A DNA stretch of 64,000 bases from the NCBI RefSeq assembly GCF_022346885.1, contig NZ_JAKRNK010000008.1, forward strand, positions 124,001-188,000. The letters are read 5' to 3'. Shown here piece by piece: positions 56,779-64,000 of this stretch. The DNA comes from Paenibacillus sp. ACRRX. Lineage in GTDB: Bacteria > Bacillota > Bacilli > Paenibacillales > Paenibacillaceae. A program made the translations under genes and the position numbers. Position 1 is the first letter of the stretch. Each line of letters opens with the position of its first letter. The notes under the pieces are model-generated. The model saw nothing but the letters and a program-made list of their open reading frames with translations, searched no databases and had not been told where the DNA came from.

Positions 56779-57096
56779 TCATACTATCGGATTCTTTTGT
56801 TCATAATGAAGGATAATGGCCAGTAAACCAGGGAAACGATCATCCAGATCTTCAATTCGTAGAGATACGAATCGCAGCGTTCCTTCTACTCTTGTTCTCA
56901 TAATGCCCGCTTCTCTCAGCACTTTAAAGTGATGTGACAATGTAGACTTTGGCAAGGCGAGCTCAAATCGTCCGCAGGATAACTCCGGCTCTATCATGAG
57001 ACGACGCACCATCGTTAATCGAATGGGGTCGCTTAGCGCATAAAATACACGCTCTAATTCAATATCCTTGCGCTCTGGGTGAAATAATGTTCTCAT
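56779..57096 (-). CDS. ArsR-family transcriptional regulator
   Basis: About 105 aa. Winged helix: FYALSDPIRLTMVRRLMI, then LPKSTLSHHFKVLREAGIM and VEGTLRFVSLR. No obvious metal-sensing Cys motif beyond LSCG. The ATG at 57096 has no ribosome binding site and lies 6 bases after a perfect -10, so the mRNA may be leaderless. It is transcribed next to the kinase/regulator gene but in its own unit. Confidence 0.86.
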   Translation of the reverse strand: MRTLFHPERKDIELERVFYALSDPIRLTMVRRLMIEPELSCGRFELALPKSTLSHHFKVLREAGIMRTRVEGTLRFVSLRIEDLDDRFPGLLAIILHYEQKNPIV

Positions 57097-57102
57097 ATTT
57101 AT

Positions 57103-57131
57103 ATTATACGCCTCTCTCATTAGTCATTCAA
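57103..57131 (-). promoter_or_regulatory. Promoter of the arsR-family gene
   Basis: TTGAAT (57126-57131) and TATAAT (57103-57108) on the minus strand with a 17-base spacer; +1 falls on the ATG. Confidence 0.65.
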
Positions 57132-57246
57132 ATGTTCGAGTAGATACAAACTTATATCATTTATGGCCAATCGTACCTGAAACTGCAAGCTGCAATGCTG
57201 CATTTCACTTGTGTAGGTCCACTAACTATATGATAAGATTAAACAT

Positions 57247-59178
57247 TTAAAGTTTAATCTTTCTGATCAAACGAGCATCTCGACCAGCATTTGCTGCAGA
57301 TTGACGATCACTGACACCTAATTTGGCATACAGACTCGAAATATAGTTGCGTATCGTTCCCTCTGACAAAAATAATCGCTCCGCAATCTGCCGATATTTC
57401 AAACCCTCAGCCAAACTATCCAGCACTTCACGTTCCCGTTCCGTCAGACCATAAGGATCAACTGCTGCATCAGGCGCATAATCGTATTGAAATTGCTGTT
57501 TATTTGCCCGAAGTTCCCGCAGTTCTTGCATCATAGAGCTAGCCAAATCAGGAGATAGCAGCGTACCTCCGTTATATACTAAGCGAAGACTTGCAAGCAA
57601 TTCCTTAGGGTGGATAGACTTAAGCAAGTACCCCTCAGCCCCAGCCTCAATAGCCTGTGCCGCACTATCAATCTCATCCAATGTCGTCAGCAGCAGTACT
57701 TTAACCTGAGGATAATATTCTTTAATAGCGACCGTGCAGGCTAATCCGTCCATACGCGGCATTCGGACATCCATCAGCACAACATCTAGGAAATTGGGGA
57801 CTTGCGCTTCAGATAGATTCGGAATGGATGCCGCCATATGATGCACTTGCTCTACAACGTGCACCCCATCTGTCGCAGTAGCTACAACTTGAATATCCTG
57901 CTCTTGCTCACATAGGTAATGCAAGCTTTCCCGAATTAACTGCTCGTCATCGGCTATGAGAATACGAATTGTGCTGCCCTGTTTAACTTGACTTAACAGA
58001 GGTAGCGTGCAAGCAAGTGTAGTCCCCTGATCCAGACAGGATTCTACACGAAGTTGTCCTCCATAAGCTTGTAATCGGTCTCGCATCGCTGTCAGACCAA
58101 AGCCAAAGCGCACTTCTTCAACACCTTGTCCGTTATCTCGCAAAATCATCTGCAGTTCACGCTCACCATACTCCAGCAAGCAGTGAATATGAGTAGCTCG
58201 TCCGTGCTTCACGGCATTGGTCATCGCTTCTTGAGCACAGCGAAGCAGCAGGTTCTGATGAGCAGAAGCTAATACAACCTGCTCGCCCGTAATCCGCAAA
58301 TGAACGTGCAGCCCTGTCTGTGCGACCATATCATCACCTAAGCGCCTTATGCTTGTTTCCAGATCAATCTCCTCATCATGCCCTGCAATTCCGTGAATAT
58401 GGCTTCGAATAGACGAAAAGTTAAGTCTTGCGTGATCTAAAATAACATCCAGCCGTTCTTGTGCAAGCATAACGTCCGTAACGATTGCACTCTTCACTGT
58501 TTCCAATCCCATTAATAGCGACACATGGGCATGGCCCACCGTATCATGAAGTTCAGCAGCCATCCTGGATCTTTCCTCCTGAACCGTCAGCTGTTCCACT
58601 TGGGCTGCATACTGTTGGATGACACGATATTGTTGGTGATTATGCGCAAGCAGTTGCTGCAGCCGTTCCTGACTGAACAATAACATGTTAAAGCCGATGC
58701 CAATACCAAACAAGATCAAGTGGTTCATCATTTGGTCCATACTTTGCAGCACCGACAGTTTACCACTCCATATTCCAATGAACGGGAATAAGATTACGAT
58801 CGGGCCTGACCAACGAACAGAAGATGTTGTTGACAGAAATCCGGCCGTTAGAGCTACAAGCACCATGTTATCGATATAATTCATCATCGATACATGCATC
58901 AGTATATTAATACCACCAAAACAGATTATTTCCGAGGCAATAAATCGTTCTGCTTGAATCTTTCCTGGTCTCCAAAATAGAAAAGGAACAGCAACAGACA
59001 ATATATATAACCCGATAGAAGGCCACTTAGGCGGGGCAATCATATCCGTTAAGACGTACACATACACAAATCCGGATATGACCCAAAGCAGAAATAATCC
59101 ATACAAAGCCCAGTCGATCCACTGCCAGGATCGATTCTGTATGATGCGATCCGGCAACTTGATTCGAGTTTGTTTCAT
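57247..59178 (-). CDS. Membrane histidine kinase fused to a NarL/LuxR-type response regulator
   Basis: 643 aa. The first 170 residues have about five membrane helices. A DesK-type HisKA_3 follows (AELHDTVGHAHVSLLMG; H211), and an HATPase (N321 in EAMTNAVKHG; DNGQGV; FGFGLTAMRDR). After residue 400 a receiver starts (IRILIADDEQLIRESL; phosphoacceptor D470 in VVLMDVRMPRMDG), then a LuxR helix-turn-helix at 573-643 (YGLTEREREVLDSLAEG, LFLSEGTIRNYISSLYAKLG). So a membrane kinase and its DNA-binding partner are one chain with no frameshift seen. Normally they are two genes. It is divergent from the CPBP gene. Confidence 0.88.
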   Translation of the reverse strand: MKQTRIKLPDRIIQNRSWQWIDWALYGLFLLWVISGFVYVYVLTDMIAPPKWPSIGLYILSVAVPFLFWRPGKIQAERFIASEIICFGGINILMHVSMMNYIDNMVLVALTAGFLSTTSSVRWSGPIVILFPFIGIWSGKLSVLQSMDQMMNHLILFGIGIGFNMLLFSQERLQQLLAHNHQQYRVIQQYAAQVEQLTVQEERSRMAAELHDTVGHAHVSLLMGLETVKSAIVTDVMLAQERLDVILDHARLNFSSIRSHIHGIAGHDEEIDLETSIRRLGDDMVAQTGLHVHLRITGEQVVLASAHQNLLLRCAQEAMTNAVKHGRATHIHCLLEYGERELQMILRDNGQGVEEVRFGFGLTAMRDRLQAYGGQLRVESCLDQGTTLACTLPLLSQVKQGSTIRILIADDEQLIRESLHYLCEQEQDIQVVATATDGVHVVEQVHHMAASIPNLSEAQVPNFLDVVLMDVRMPRMDGLACTVAIKEYYPQVKVLLLTTLDEIDSAAQAIEAGAEGYLLKSIHPKELLASLRLVYNGGTLLSPDLASSMMQELRELRANKQQFQYDYAPDAAVDPYGLTEREREVLDSLAEGLKYRQIAERLFLSEGTIRNYISSLYAKLGVSDRQSAANAGRDARLIRKIKL

Positions 59179-59306
59179 CTACAGACTACCTTTCCGACAA
59201 AATCATACTTTTATATGATTGCTTTCCGATATGTATCACTACACATCCTACTCCTATTTTAATACGCTAGTACAGCATACAAAAGAAAAAAATTGGAGGA
59301 ACAAAT

Positions 59307-60140
59307 ATGTTTACACAAATTACAGATCAAATGAAGGCCATCATCTTTACAATAGTAGTGCTGCTGCTAGCTGTAGTTTTTGCATTACTACCGAATGTGA
59401 ATTCACTCGTCTACATGCTAACCCCCACGCTGGCTGCGCTAATCATGATGTTTGTGTTTACTCGTGATGGCTTCAGCCGTGCTGGTTGGGCTGCATTAGG
59501 CTTGCATCGTTGGGGCTTCAGGGGTTACATGCCTGCCTTCTTCATCCCGCTGATTATAGCCTTTATCAGCTTTACTCTCGCATGGTCTTGCGGATTGATA
59601 AAGATTCAGCTTCCCGAGCAGTATGGAGGGGCACCATGGGCTGTGTTCCCAATCCTGATACTCCTCACTTTTGTAATTAATGTACTGACGACATCTTTAG
59701 GCGAAGAACTAGGTTGGCGAGGATATTGGCTGCCGATTTTAGTAAGAGTATTAGGAGAAAGACGAGCTTATGCTGCCAATGGCATCATTCATGGCCTATG
59801 GCATGCTCCTATTCTGCTTATGACACCCATCTATCACGCTGAGCAGCAGCCTCTTCTTGCCATGCTGCTGCTTATTGTGAATTGTATAGCTCTTGCTCCA
59901 CTCATTGGCAGCCTAAGGCTTCGGACCAACAGCATCTGGCCAGCCTCCATTTTACATACGACGCATAACCTGACTTGGAATGTGTTGATGAGCATGACAA
60001 TACCACAATCCGCCCTCTCTTCCTATATCAGCGCCGAGAACGGTTTAATTACAGTTGCCTGTTATACGATAGCAGCCTCTGCTGTTTATTATCGCATATA
60101 TAAAAAGACATTGTTCACACAAGACACCACCGTTCACTAG
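59307..60140 (+). CDS. CPBP-family intramembrane glutamic protease
   Basis: 277 aa, about seven membrane helices. The active-site motifs are GEELGWRGYWLP, IHGLWHAPILL and LHTTHN. CPBP proteins are Abi/Rce1-like membrane proteases used in bacteriocin immunity and other roles. Ribosome binding site GGAGG lies 8 bases before the ATG. The divergent kinase/regulator could control it. Confidence 0.88.
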   Translation: MFTQITDQMKAIIFTIVVLLLAVVFALLPNVNSLVYMLTPTLAALIMMFVFTRDGFSRAGWAALGLHRWGFRGYMPAFFIPLIIAFISFTLAWSCGLIKIQLPEQYGGAPWAVFPILILLTFVINVLTTSLGEELGWRGYWLPILVRVLGERRAYAANGIIHGLWHAPILLMTPIYHAEQQPLLAMLLLIVNCIALAPLIGSLRLRTNSIWPASILHTTHNLTWNVLMSMTIPQSALSSYISAENGLITVACYTIAASAVYYRIYKKTLFTQDTTVH

Positions 60141-60215
60141 TTATATAAGCGATTCCCGATGTGATAAACCACTAACACTTCCCCCACGTAAGTGTCCCTA
60201 CAATCGTGTGTAATA

Positions 60216-60241
60216 AGACTGCCTGTTCCACCAGGCAGTCT
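60216..60241 (+). terminator. Terminator after the CPBP gene
   Basis: AGACTGCCTG (60216-60225) pairs with CAGGCAGTCT (60232-60241); the T tract is short. Confidence 0.65.
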
Positions 60242-60283
60242 CTATTCCCATATCCGATAAAACCTAACCAAACAATCAAAGCG

Positions 60284-60325
60284 TTGACATCTAAACATCG
60301 TTCGAATAAAATCGAATTATCGAAC
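60284..60325 (+). promoter_or_regulatory. Promoter and inverted repeats of the MFS gene
   Basis: TTGACA (60284-60289) and TAAAAT (60307-60312), 17-base spacing. GTTCGA (60300-60305) and TCGAAC (60320-60325) form an inverted repeat around the -10, likely an operator; no adjacent regulator is seen. Confidence 0.65.
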
Positions 60326-60394
60326 AATGAGTGTGCACCTCTTGTTATAACTTCTCGCGGTTAAACCGGTTTTTATGTCAAAGGAGTCTTTTAT

Positions 60395-61588
60395 ATGAAA
60401 TCGATCATCTGGATATTGTTTGCTATTATGTTTGTCATCGGTACGGATACCTTTATTGTATCTCCGCTGCTCCCTTTGCTTGATGCCAAGTTAGCGATTC
60501 CTATAGAGCTCTCAGGCTGGCTTGTATCGGCCTACGCAATCGGGTACTGTGTTACTGCTTTATTTGCAGGCCCCTTGTCGGACCGATGGAACCGTAAATC
60601 CTCGTTAATGATTGGGCTTGCCGCATTTGCTCTGTTTACTGCGGGCTGCGGACTAGCCTTCAACTTTTGGAGCTTGTTCCTATTCCGTCTTCTGGCAGGG
60701 ATTAGCGCAGCTTTCGTATCACCACAAGTGTGGGCATCTATTCCACAACTCGTCCCTCAACATCAGACCATGCGCGCGATGGGCATAACAAGTGCTGGGC
60801 TTGCATGCGCCCAATGCTTCGGTGTCCCGCTTGGCAGCTACCTTTCTGCTTCGCACTGGCAGACACCATTTGTGTTTATCGGCGTGTTGGCGCTGCTGCT
60901 GATCGGCATCGTATACGCACAATTCCCTAATTTACCTGCACAAATATTAACATCGGGACATGCTGTCAACAGCATAAGCCGCATGTACCATGAATTACTG
61001 CGTAAACCCCATGCCATTAGATGGTTTGCTGGTTATTTCATATTTACGATGGGGATGTTCGCCGTTTTCTCCTTTATCGGCCATTGGCTTACGGATACAT
61101 ATAAACTTACTGTCTCTCAGATTGGCACCTTTGTGCTCGTTATTGGTGCTGGGAATCTGATCGGCAGCTTACTTGCATCTCACGTCGCCCAGCATGGATC
61201 ACGTCGACGGGTCATATCCTTACTTATTACAGGTATGATCGCAGGATTTATCGTTGTGGCATACAGCACTTATCTGCCACTTGCTGCAAGTGCTTACTTT
61301 GCACTGACTGCATTAGGCGGCATTCTGTTCCCGCTGTTGATGATGATGCTGCAATCCTTGCATTCCGAAGCTCGTGGCATGATCGCTGCCCTGGCTAACG
61401 CCATGATGTATGGCGGCACGACGGTCGGTGCAGCCTGTGCAGGCATCCTCTATACGGTAGGCAGTGGCTTCACCACTATTATTTGGTTTACCATGGTGTG
61501 CTATCTCATTGCCTTAATTTTGTTCCGCACGAAAGATGATATTTCCGTATCCAACATTTCATTATCAAAAGTTTCTCTAAAAGTATAA
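60395..61588 (+). CDS. MFS exporter (DHA1-type)
   Basis: 397 aa, about twelve membrane helices. Motif A appears as FAGPLSDRWNRKSSL; SLFLFRLLAGISAAFVSPQVWA and the glycine-rich helix of motif C (GLACAQCFGVPLGSYL) support the DHA1 drug/sugar efflux type. AAAGGAG precedes the ATG. The substrate is unknown; the inverted repeats suggest inducible expression. Confidence 0.9.
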   Translation: MKSIIWILFAIMFVIGTDTFIVSPLLPLLDAKLAIPIELSGWLVSAYAIGYCVTALFAGPLSDRWNRKSSLMIGLAAFALFTAGCGLAFNFWSLFLFRLLAGISAAFVSPQVWASIPQLVPQHQTMRAMGITSAGLACAQCFGVPLGSYLSASHWQTPFVFIGVLALLLIGIVYAQFPNLPAQILTSGHAVNSISRMYHELLRKPHAIRWFAGYFIFTMGMFAVFSFIGHWLTDTYKLTVSQIGTFVLVIGAGNLIGSLLASHVAQHGSRRRVISLLITGMIAGFIVVAYSTYLPLAASAYFALTALGGILFPLLMMMLQSLHSEARGMIAALANAMMYGGTTVGAACAGILYTVGSGFTTIIWFTMVCYLIALILFRTKDDISVSNISLSKVSLKV

Positions 61589-61607
61589 CTGCAACGCAGT
61601 CCATGAG

Positions 61608-61644
61608 AACAGGCCTGCCCTAATTGACATAGGAGCAGACCTGT
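61608..61644. terminator. Terminator between the MFS and radical SAM genes
   Basis: AACAGGCCTGC (61608-61618) pairs with GCAGACCTGTT (61634-61644) with one mismatch; T follows. Confidence 0.55.
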
Positions 61645-61661
61645 TTGACTATATAATCAGC

Positions 61662-63458
61662 TTACTTCAGTACGAGATTATGTTCCGGCACAAAGAACAA
61701 CAGCGGTTTCTCATCTTCCGTCTGTTGGTATAACACGATCACGATGGTGGACGTCTCATGCTCAACAGTCTTTTTGTTAGAATTCACAGCTTCAGCATTA
61801 TCTAAAGTCATCCACTGCAGCGCGTCAAATGATAGACGTTCCACAACAGCATGCTTATGAAGCTCTTTCTCACTTAATCCAAGACTCGCAAACACGCTGG
61901 ACACTTGATCTGGTTGCTGGGCTGCGTAACGTAATACATTGGCGGCTTCGTCTTTTGACAACGATACATCCCACCATATTTTACGCGGCTTGTACTTATG
62001 GTTCATAAAGTAATCCAGCTTCATCAACCCAAGCGCAACGGATGTCTGTTTTAATTCCCGCTCCTGCAAGAAGCCCCGAAGTCGCACAAATAAATCTTCT
62101 AGCTGATGGCCGATCTTCTGCCAGCCTTTGGACTCCCAATAATCACCGAACGCCTGAAAGAAATCAAATGGTGAATCAAACTCCCGTTCCATCAGATGTT
62201 CCATCGTATAGTCCATGCGATGTGAATTCCAATATTTCTCCAGCACATCTTCAAGCCTCTTTAAACGAACCACATCATCAAAAGGCATCACGTTATTGCT
62301 TAACATTTCATAAGGTGCATGGTCCATATAAATATATCCATACTTCTCTGCATCTCGTCTTAGTCCCGTTCCCCGCAGCATTTTTAAGAATCCAAGCTGC
62401 AGTTCCTCCGGTCTTAACGCAAACACATCATTAAACGTTTTACGGAATGTGTCATAGTCTTCAAGCGGCAATCCGGCAATTAAATCCAAATGCTGATCGA
62501 TTTTCAGACTATCCTTCACTTTGTTCACTGTACGTGTCAGCTTCGCAAAGTTCTGACGACGCTGTACCAATTCGTTAGTCGAATCGTTCGTAGATTGTAC
62601 ACCAATTTCAAATCGGAATATGCCTGGAGGCGCATTCTCTGCCAAGAAATCCAGTACTTCAGGTCGCATAATATCAGCCGTAATCTCAAACTGAAAAACA
62701 CAACCTTGGTGGTTGTCAATCAGAAATTGGAACATTTCCATTGCATAGTCACGTTTAATATTAAAGGTACGGTCCACAAACTTAATCAGATTTGCCCCGT
62801 TTTCAATCAAGTATAAAATATCAGCCTTCGTTCGCTCCATATCAAAATAACGCACGCCTACTTCAATACTGGACAAACAGAACTGACAGCTGAATGGACA
62901 TCCACGACTGGTCTCAAAATAAACTACGCGTTTACCGAGCTCACCAATATCCTCCTTAAAGCGATGAGGGGACGGGATTTCATTCAGATCCAACTTGGGA
63001 CGAGGCGGATTAATAGCAACTTTGCCGTGCTTGTCCCGATATGCAAGTCCAAACACAAAGTGGTATTTTTGATCTGTGCTCATCTCACGCAGCAGATGTA
63101 ATAATGTTTCCTCCCCTTCGCCCACAACGATGAAATCAACATCCGTTACTCTTTCCATCCAATATTGAGTGTCGTATGACACCTCAGGACCCCCGAGGAG
63201 AATCCGAACGTCCGGACGAACCTTACGCAGCATGCTTATCACTTTAATCGTCTCTTCAATATTCCATATATAACACGAGAAACCGATCACATCCGCATTT
63301 CGCTGGTACAAATCAGATACGATGTTCATCACCGGATCCTTTATCGTGTACTCTGCCAATTCTACGTCAAATTCATGCTCACAATGCGCCTTCAAGTACC
63401 GGATCGCAAGCGAGGTATGAATATACTTTGCATTTAATGTCGCTAATACAACTTTCAT
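61662..63458 (-). CDS. B12-binding-domain radical SAM protein (DUF4080-type C-terminus)
   Basis: 598 aa. N-terminal B12-binding-like Rossmann domain, about 1-130 (VVLATLNAKYIHTSLAIRYL, IGFSCYIWNIEETIKVI, ILLGGPEVS). The radical SAM core has SRGCPFSCQFCLSS (CxxxCxxC), with MLRGTGLRRDAEKYG further on; the last 200 residues resemble DUF4080. Function is unknown; proteins of this type modify methyl groups or tRNA/lipid substrates. AAAGGAGAAATT precedes the ATG. Single gene. Confidence 0.88.
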   Translation of the reverse strand: MKVVLATLNAKYIHTSLAIRYLKAHCEHEFDVELAEYTIKDPVMNIVSDLYQRNADVIGFSCYIWNIEETIKVISMLRKVRPDVRILLGGPEVSYDTQYWMERVTDVDFIVVGEGEETLLHLLREMSTDQKYHFVFGLAYRDKHGKVAINPPRPKLDLNEIPSPHRFKEDIGELGKRVVYFETSRGCPFSCQFCLSSIEVGVRYFDMERTKADILYLIENGANLIKFVDRTFNIKRDYAMEMFQFLIDNHQGCVFQFEITADIMRPEVLDFLAENAPPGIFRFEIGVQSTNDSTNELVQRRQNFAKLTRTVNKVKDSLKIDQHLDLIAGLPLEDYDTFRKTFNDVFALRPEELQLGFLKMLRGTGLRRDAEKYGYIYMDHAPYEMLSNNVMPFDDVVRLKRLEDVLEKYWNSHRMDYTMEHLMEREFDSPFDFFQAFGDYWESKGWQKIGHQLEDLFVRLRGFLQERELKQTSVALGLMKLDYFMNHKYKPRKIWWDVSLSKDEAANVLRYAAQQPDQVSSVFASLGLSEKELHKHAVVERLSFDALQWMTLDNAEAVNSNKKTVEHETSTIVIVLYQQTEDEKPLLFFVPEHNLVLK

Positions 63459-63639
63459 AATTTCTCCTTTCTGCTAACAGCAGCCCTTCCCATTATAACC
63501 ATTTGCATCAATTAATTCGACAATCGCTGCGATTATGTCCAAACACCAAAATTTGTAGATTTCAAAAGTCTGTTTTGATTGAGATCGTAAAATGGTTTAT
63601 ATTTGTAACACAGGTCAATTATTAAAGGAGGATTTCCCA

Positions 63640-64000
63640 ATGACTGCATCATTTGAACACAACTTAAAAAAATATGCGAATCTAATCGTAAAAGTAGGCG
63701 TAAACGTTCAGCCAGGACAAGATGTATACGTAACCGCGACTACTGAAGTTGCTCCGCTTGCCCGCCTGGTAGCTCGCGAAGCCTATGAAGCCGGCGCAGC
63801 CAACGTTCATGTCGACTGGGTTGACGAGGAATTGTCCCGCTTAAAATATGAGAAAGCAGCAGATGAAGTGTTTACGGAATACCCAGAATTCGAGGCTTTA
63901 AAACGAAATACATTTGTCGACAAGCGTGCCGCATTCGTTGCAATTGTCTCATCTAACCCTGACTTGTTAAAAGGCATCGATCCGCAGCGAATCGGTAACT
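63640..64000 (+). CDS. M29-family aminopeptidase, N-terminal part
   Basis: The gene continues beyond the window; 120 residues are seen. MTASFEHNLKKYANLIVKVG, QPGQDVYVTATTEVAPLARL and ANVHVDWVDEELSRL match M29 metallo-aminopeptidases (AmpS/PepS). AAAGGAGG lies 8 bases before the ATG. The metal-binding residues lie outside the window. Confidence 0.9.
   Translation, partial: MTASFEHNLKKYANLIVKVGVNVQPGQDVYVTATTEVAPLARLVAREAYEAGAANVHVDWVDEELSRLKYEKAADEVFTEYPEFEALKRNTFVDKRAAFVAIVSSNPDLLKGIDPQRIGN

Overview
The window is a contiguous piece of a Gram-positive, endospore-forming bacterial chromosome, most likely Paenibacillus or a close relative. The evidence is a T-box before ilvB, an infC-rpmI-rplT operon whose infC starts with ATT, a perfect PerR-type box before ahpC, a tandem Pho box before an alkaline phosphatase, strong AGGAGG-type ribosome binding sites with several TTG/GTG starts, a sporulation-type histidine kinase, and a secreted enzyme ending in a copper-amine-oxidase-like domain, which is common in Paenibacillus. 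I see no rRNA, tRNA, CRISPR array, insertion sequence or prophage. All functions are read from sequence by eye; no database search was run.

Layout. 1-0.4 kb: end of feoB and its small Cys-rich partner. 0.6-7.2 kb: LysR/EamA pair, pepA, a PAS histidine kinase and two small conserved genes. 7.4-15.4 kb: a tight four-gene operon for a cytoplasmic alpha-glucan-like polymer (DUF4912, a GH57/DUF1957-GT4 fusion, a nucleotidyltransferase-phosphomannomutase-like fusion, GH15). 15.5-16.2 kb: ahpC with PerR box. 16.4-23.1 kb: surface-glycan genes (methyltransferase, GT61, PglD/NeuD-type acetyltransferase, perosamine-type aminotransferase, two GT4 enzymes). 23.5-30.4 kb: minus-strand ilvBNC-leuA-leuB with a T-box leader and terminators before leuA and leuB. 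30.5-35.2 kb: GNAT, a Gly/Tyr repeat protein, aspartate 4-decarboxylase and an NdpA-like protein. 35.3-40.4 kb: Pho-box-controlled alkaline phosphatase followed by an ABC transporter with a His-rich permease insert and a lipoprotein with a DUF3299-like domain. 40.4-42.4 kb: TetR, membrane protein, GNAT. 42.5-44 kb: infC-rpmI-rplT. 44-52.6 kb: secreted DUF4434 protein, GT2, a frameshifted GT4, PAP2, an MGDG-synthase-like GT28, trmB. 52.8-64 kb: a 55-aa gene, two radical SAM proteins, mnmM, a VOC protein, manA, an apparently leaderless arsR, a one-polypeptide kinase/response regulator, a CPBP protease, an MFS exporter and the start of an M29 aminopeptidase.

How the parts fit. The 7.4-15.4 kb operon holds sugar activation, polymerisation, branching and hydrolysis in one transcription unit and is the best candidate for a little-described system. 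The 16-23 kb cluster probably builds an amino-sugar-containing surface glycan; manA and the nucleotidyltransferase could supply mannose- or glucose-derived precursors. The phosphatase and the transporter after it may form a phosphate/metal pair, because PhoA-type enzymes need zinc and the permease carries a His-rich loop. The kinase/response-regulator fusion faces a CPBP protease gene that may be its target.
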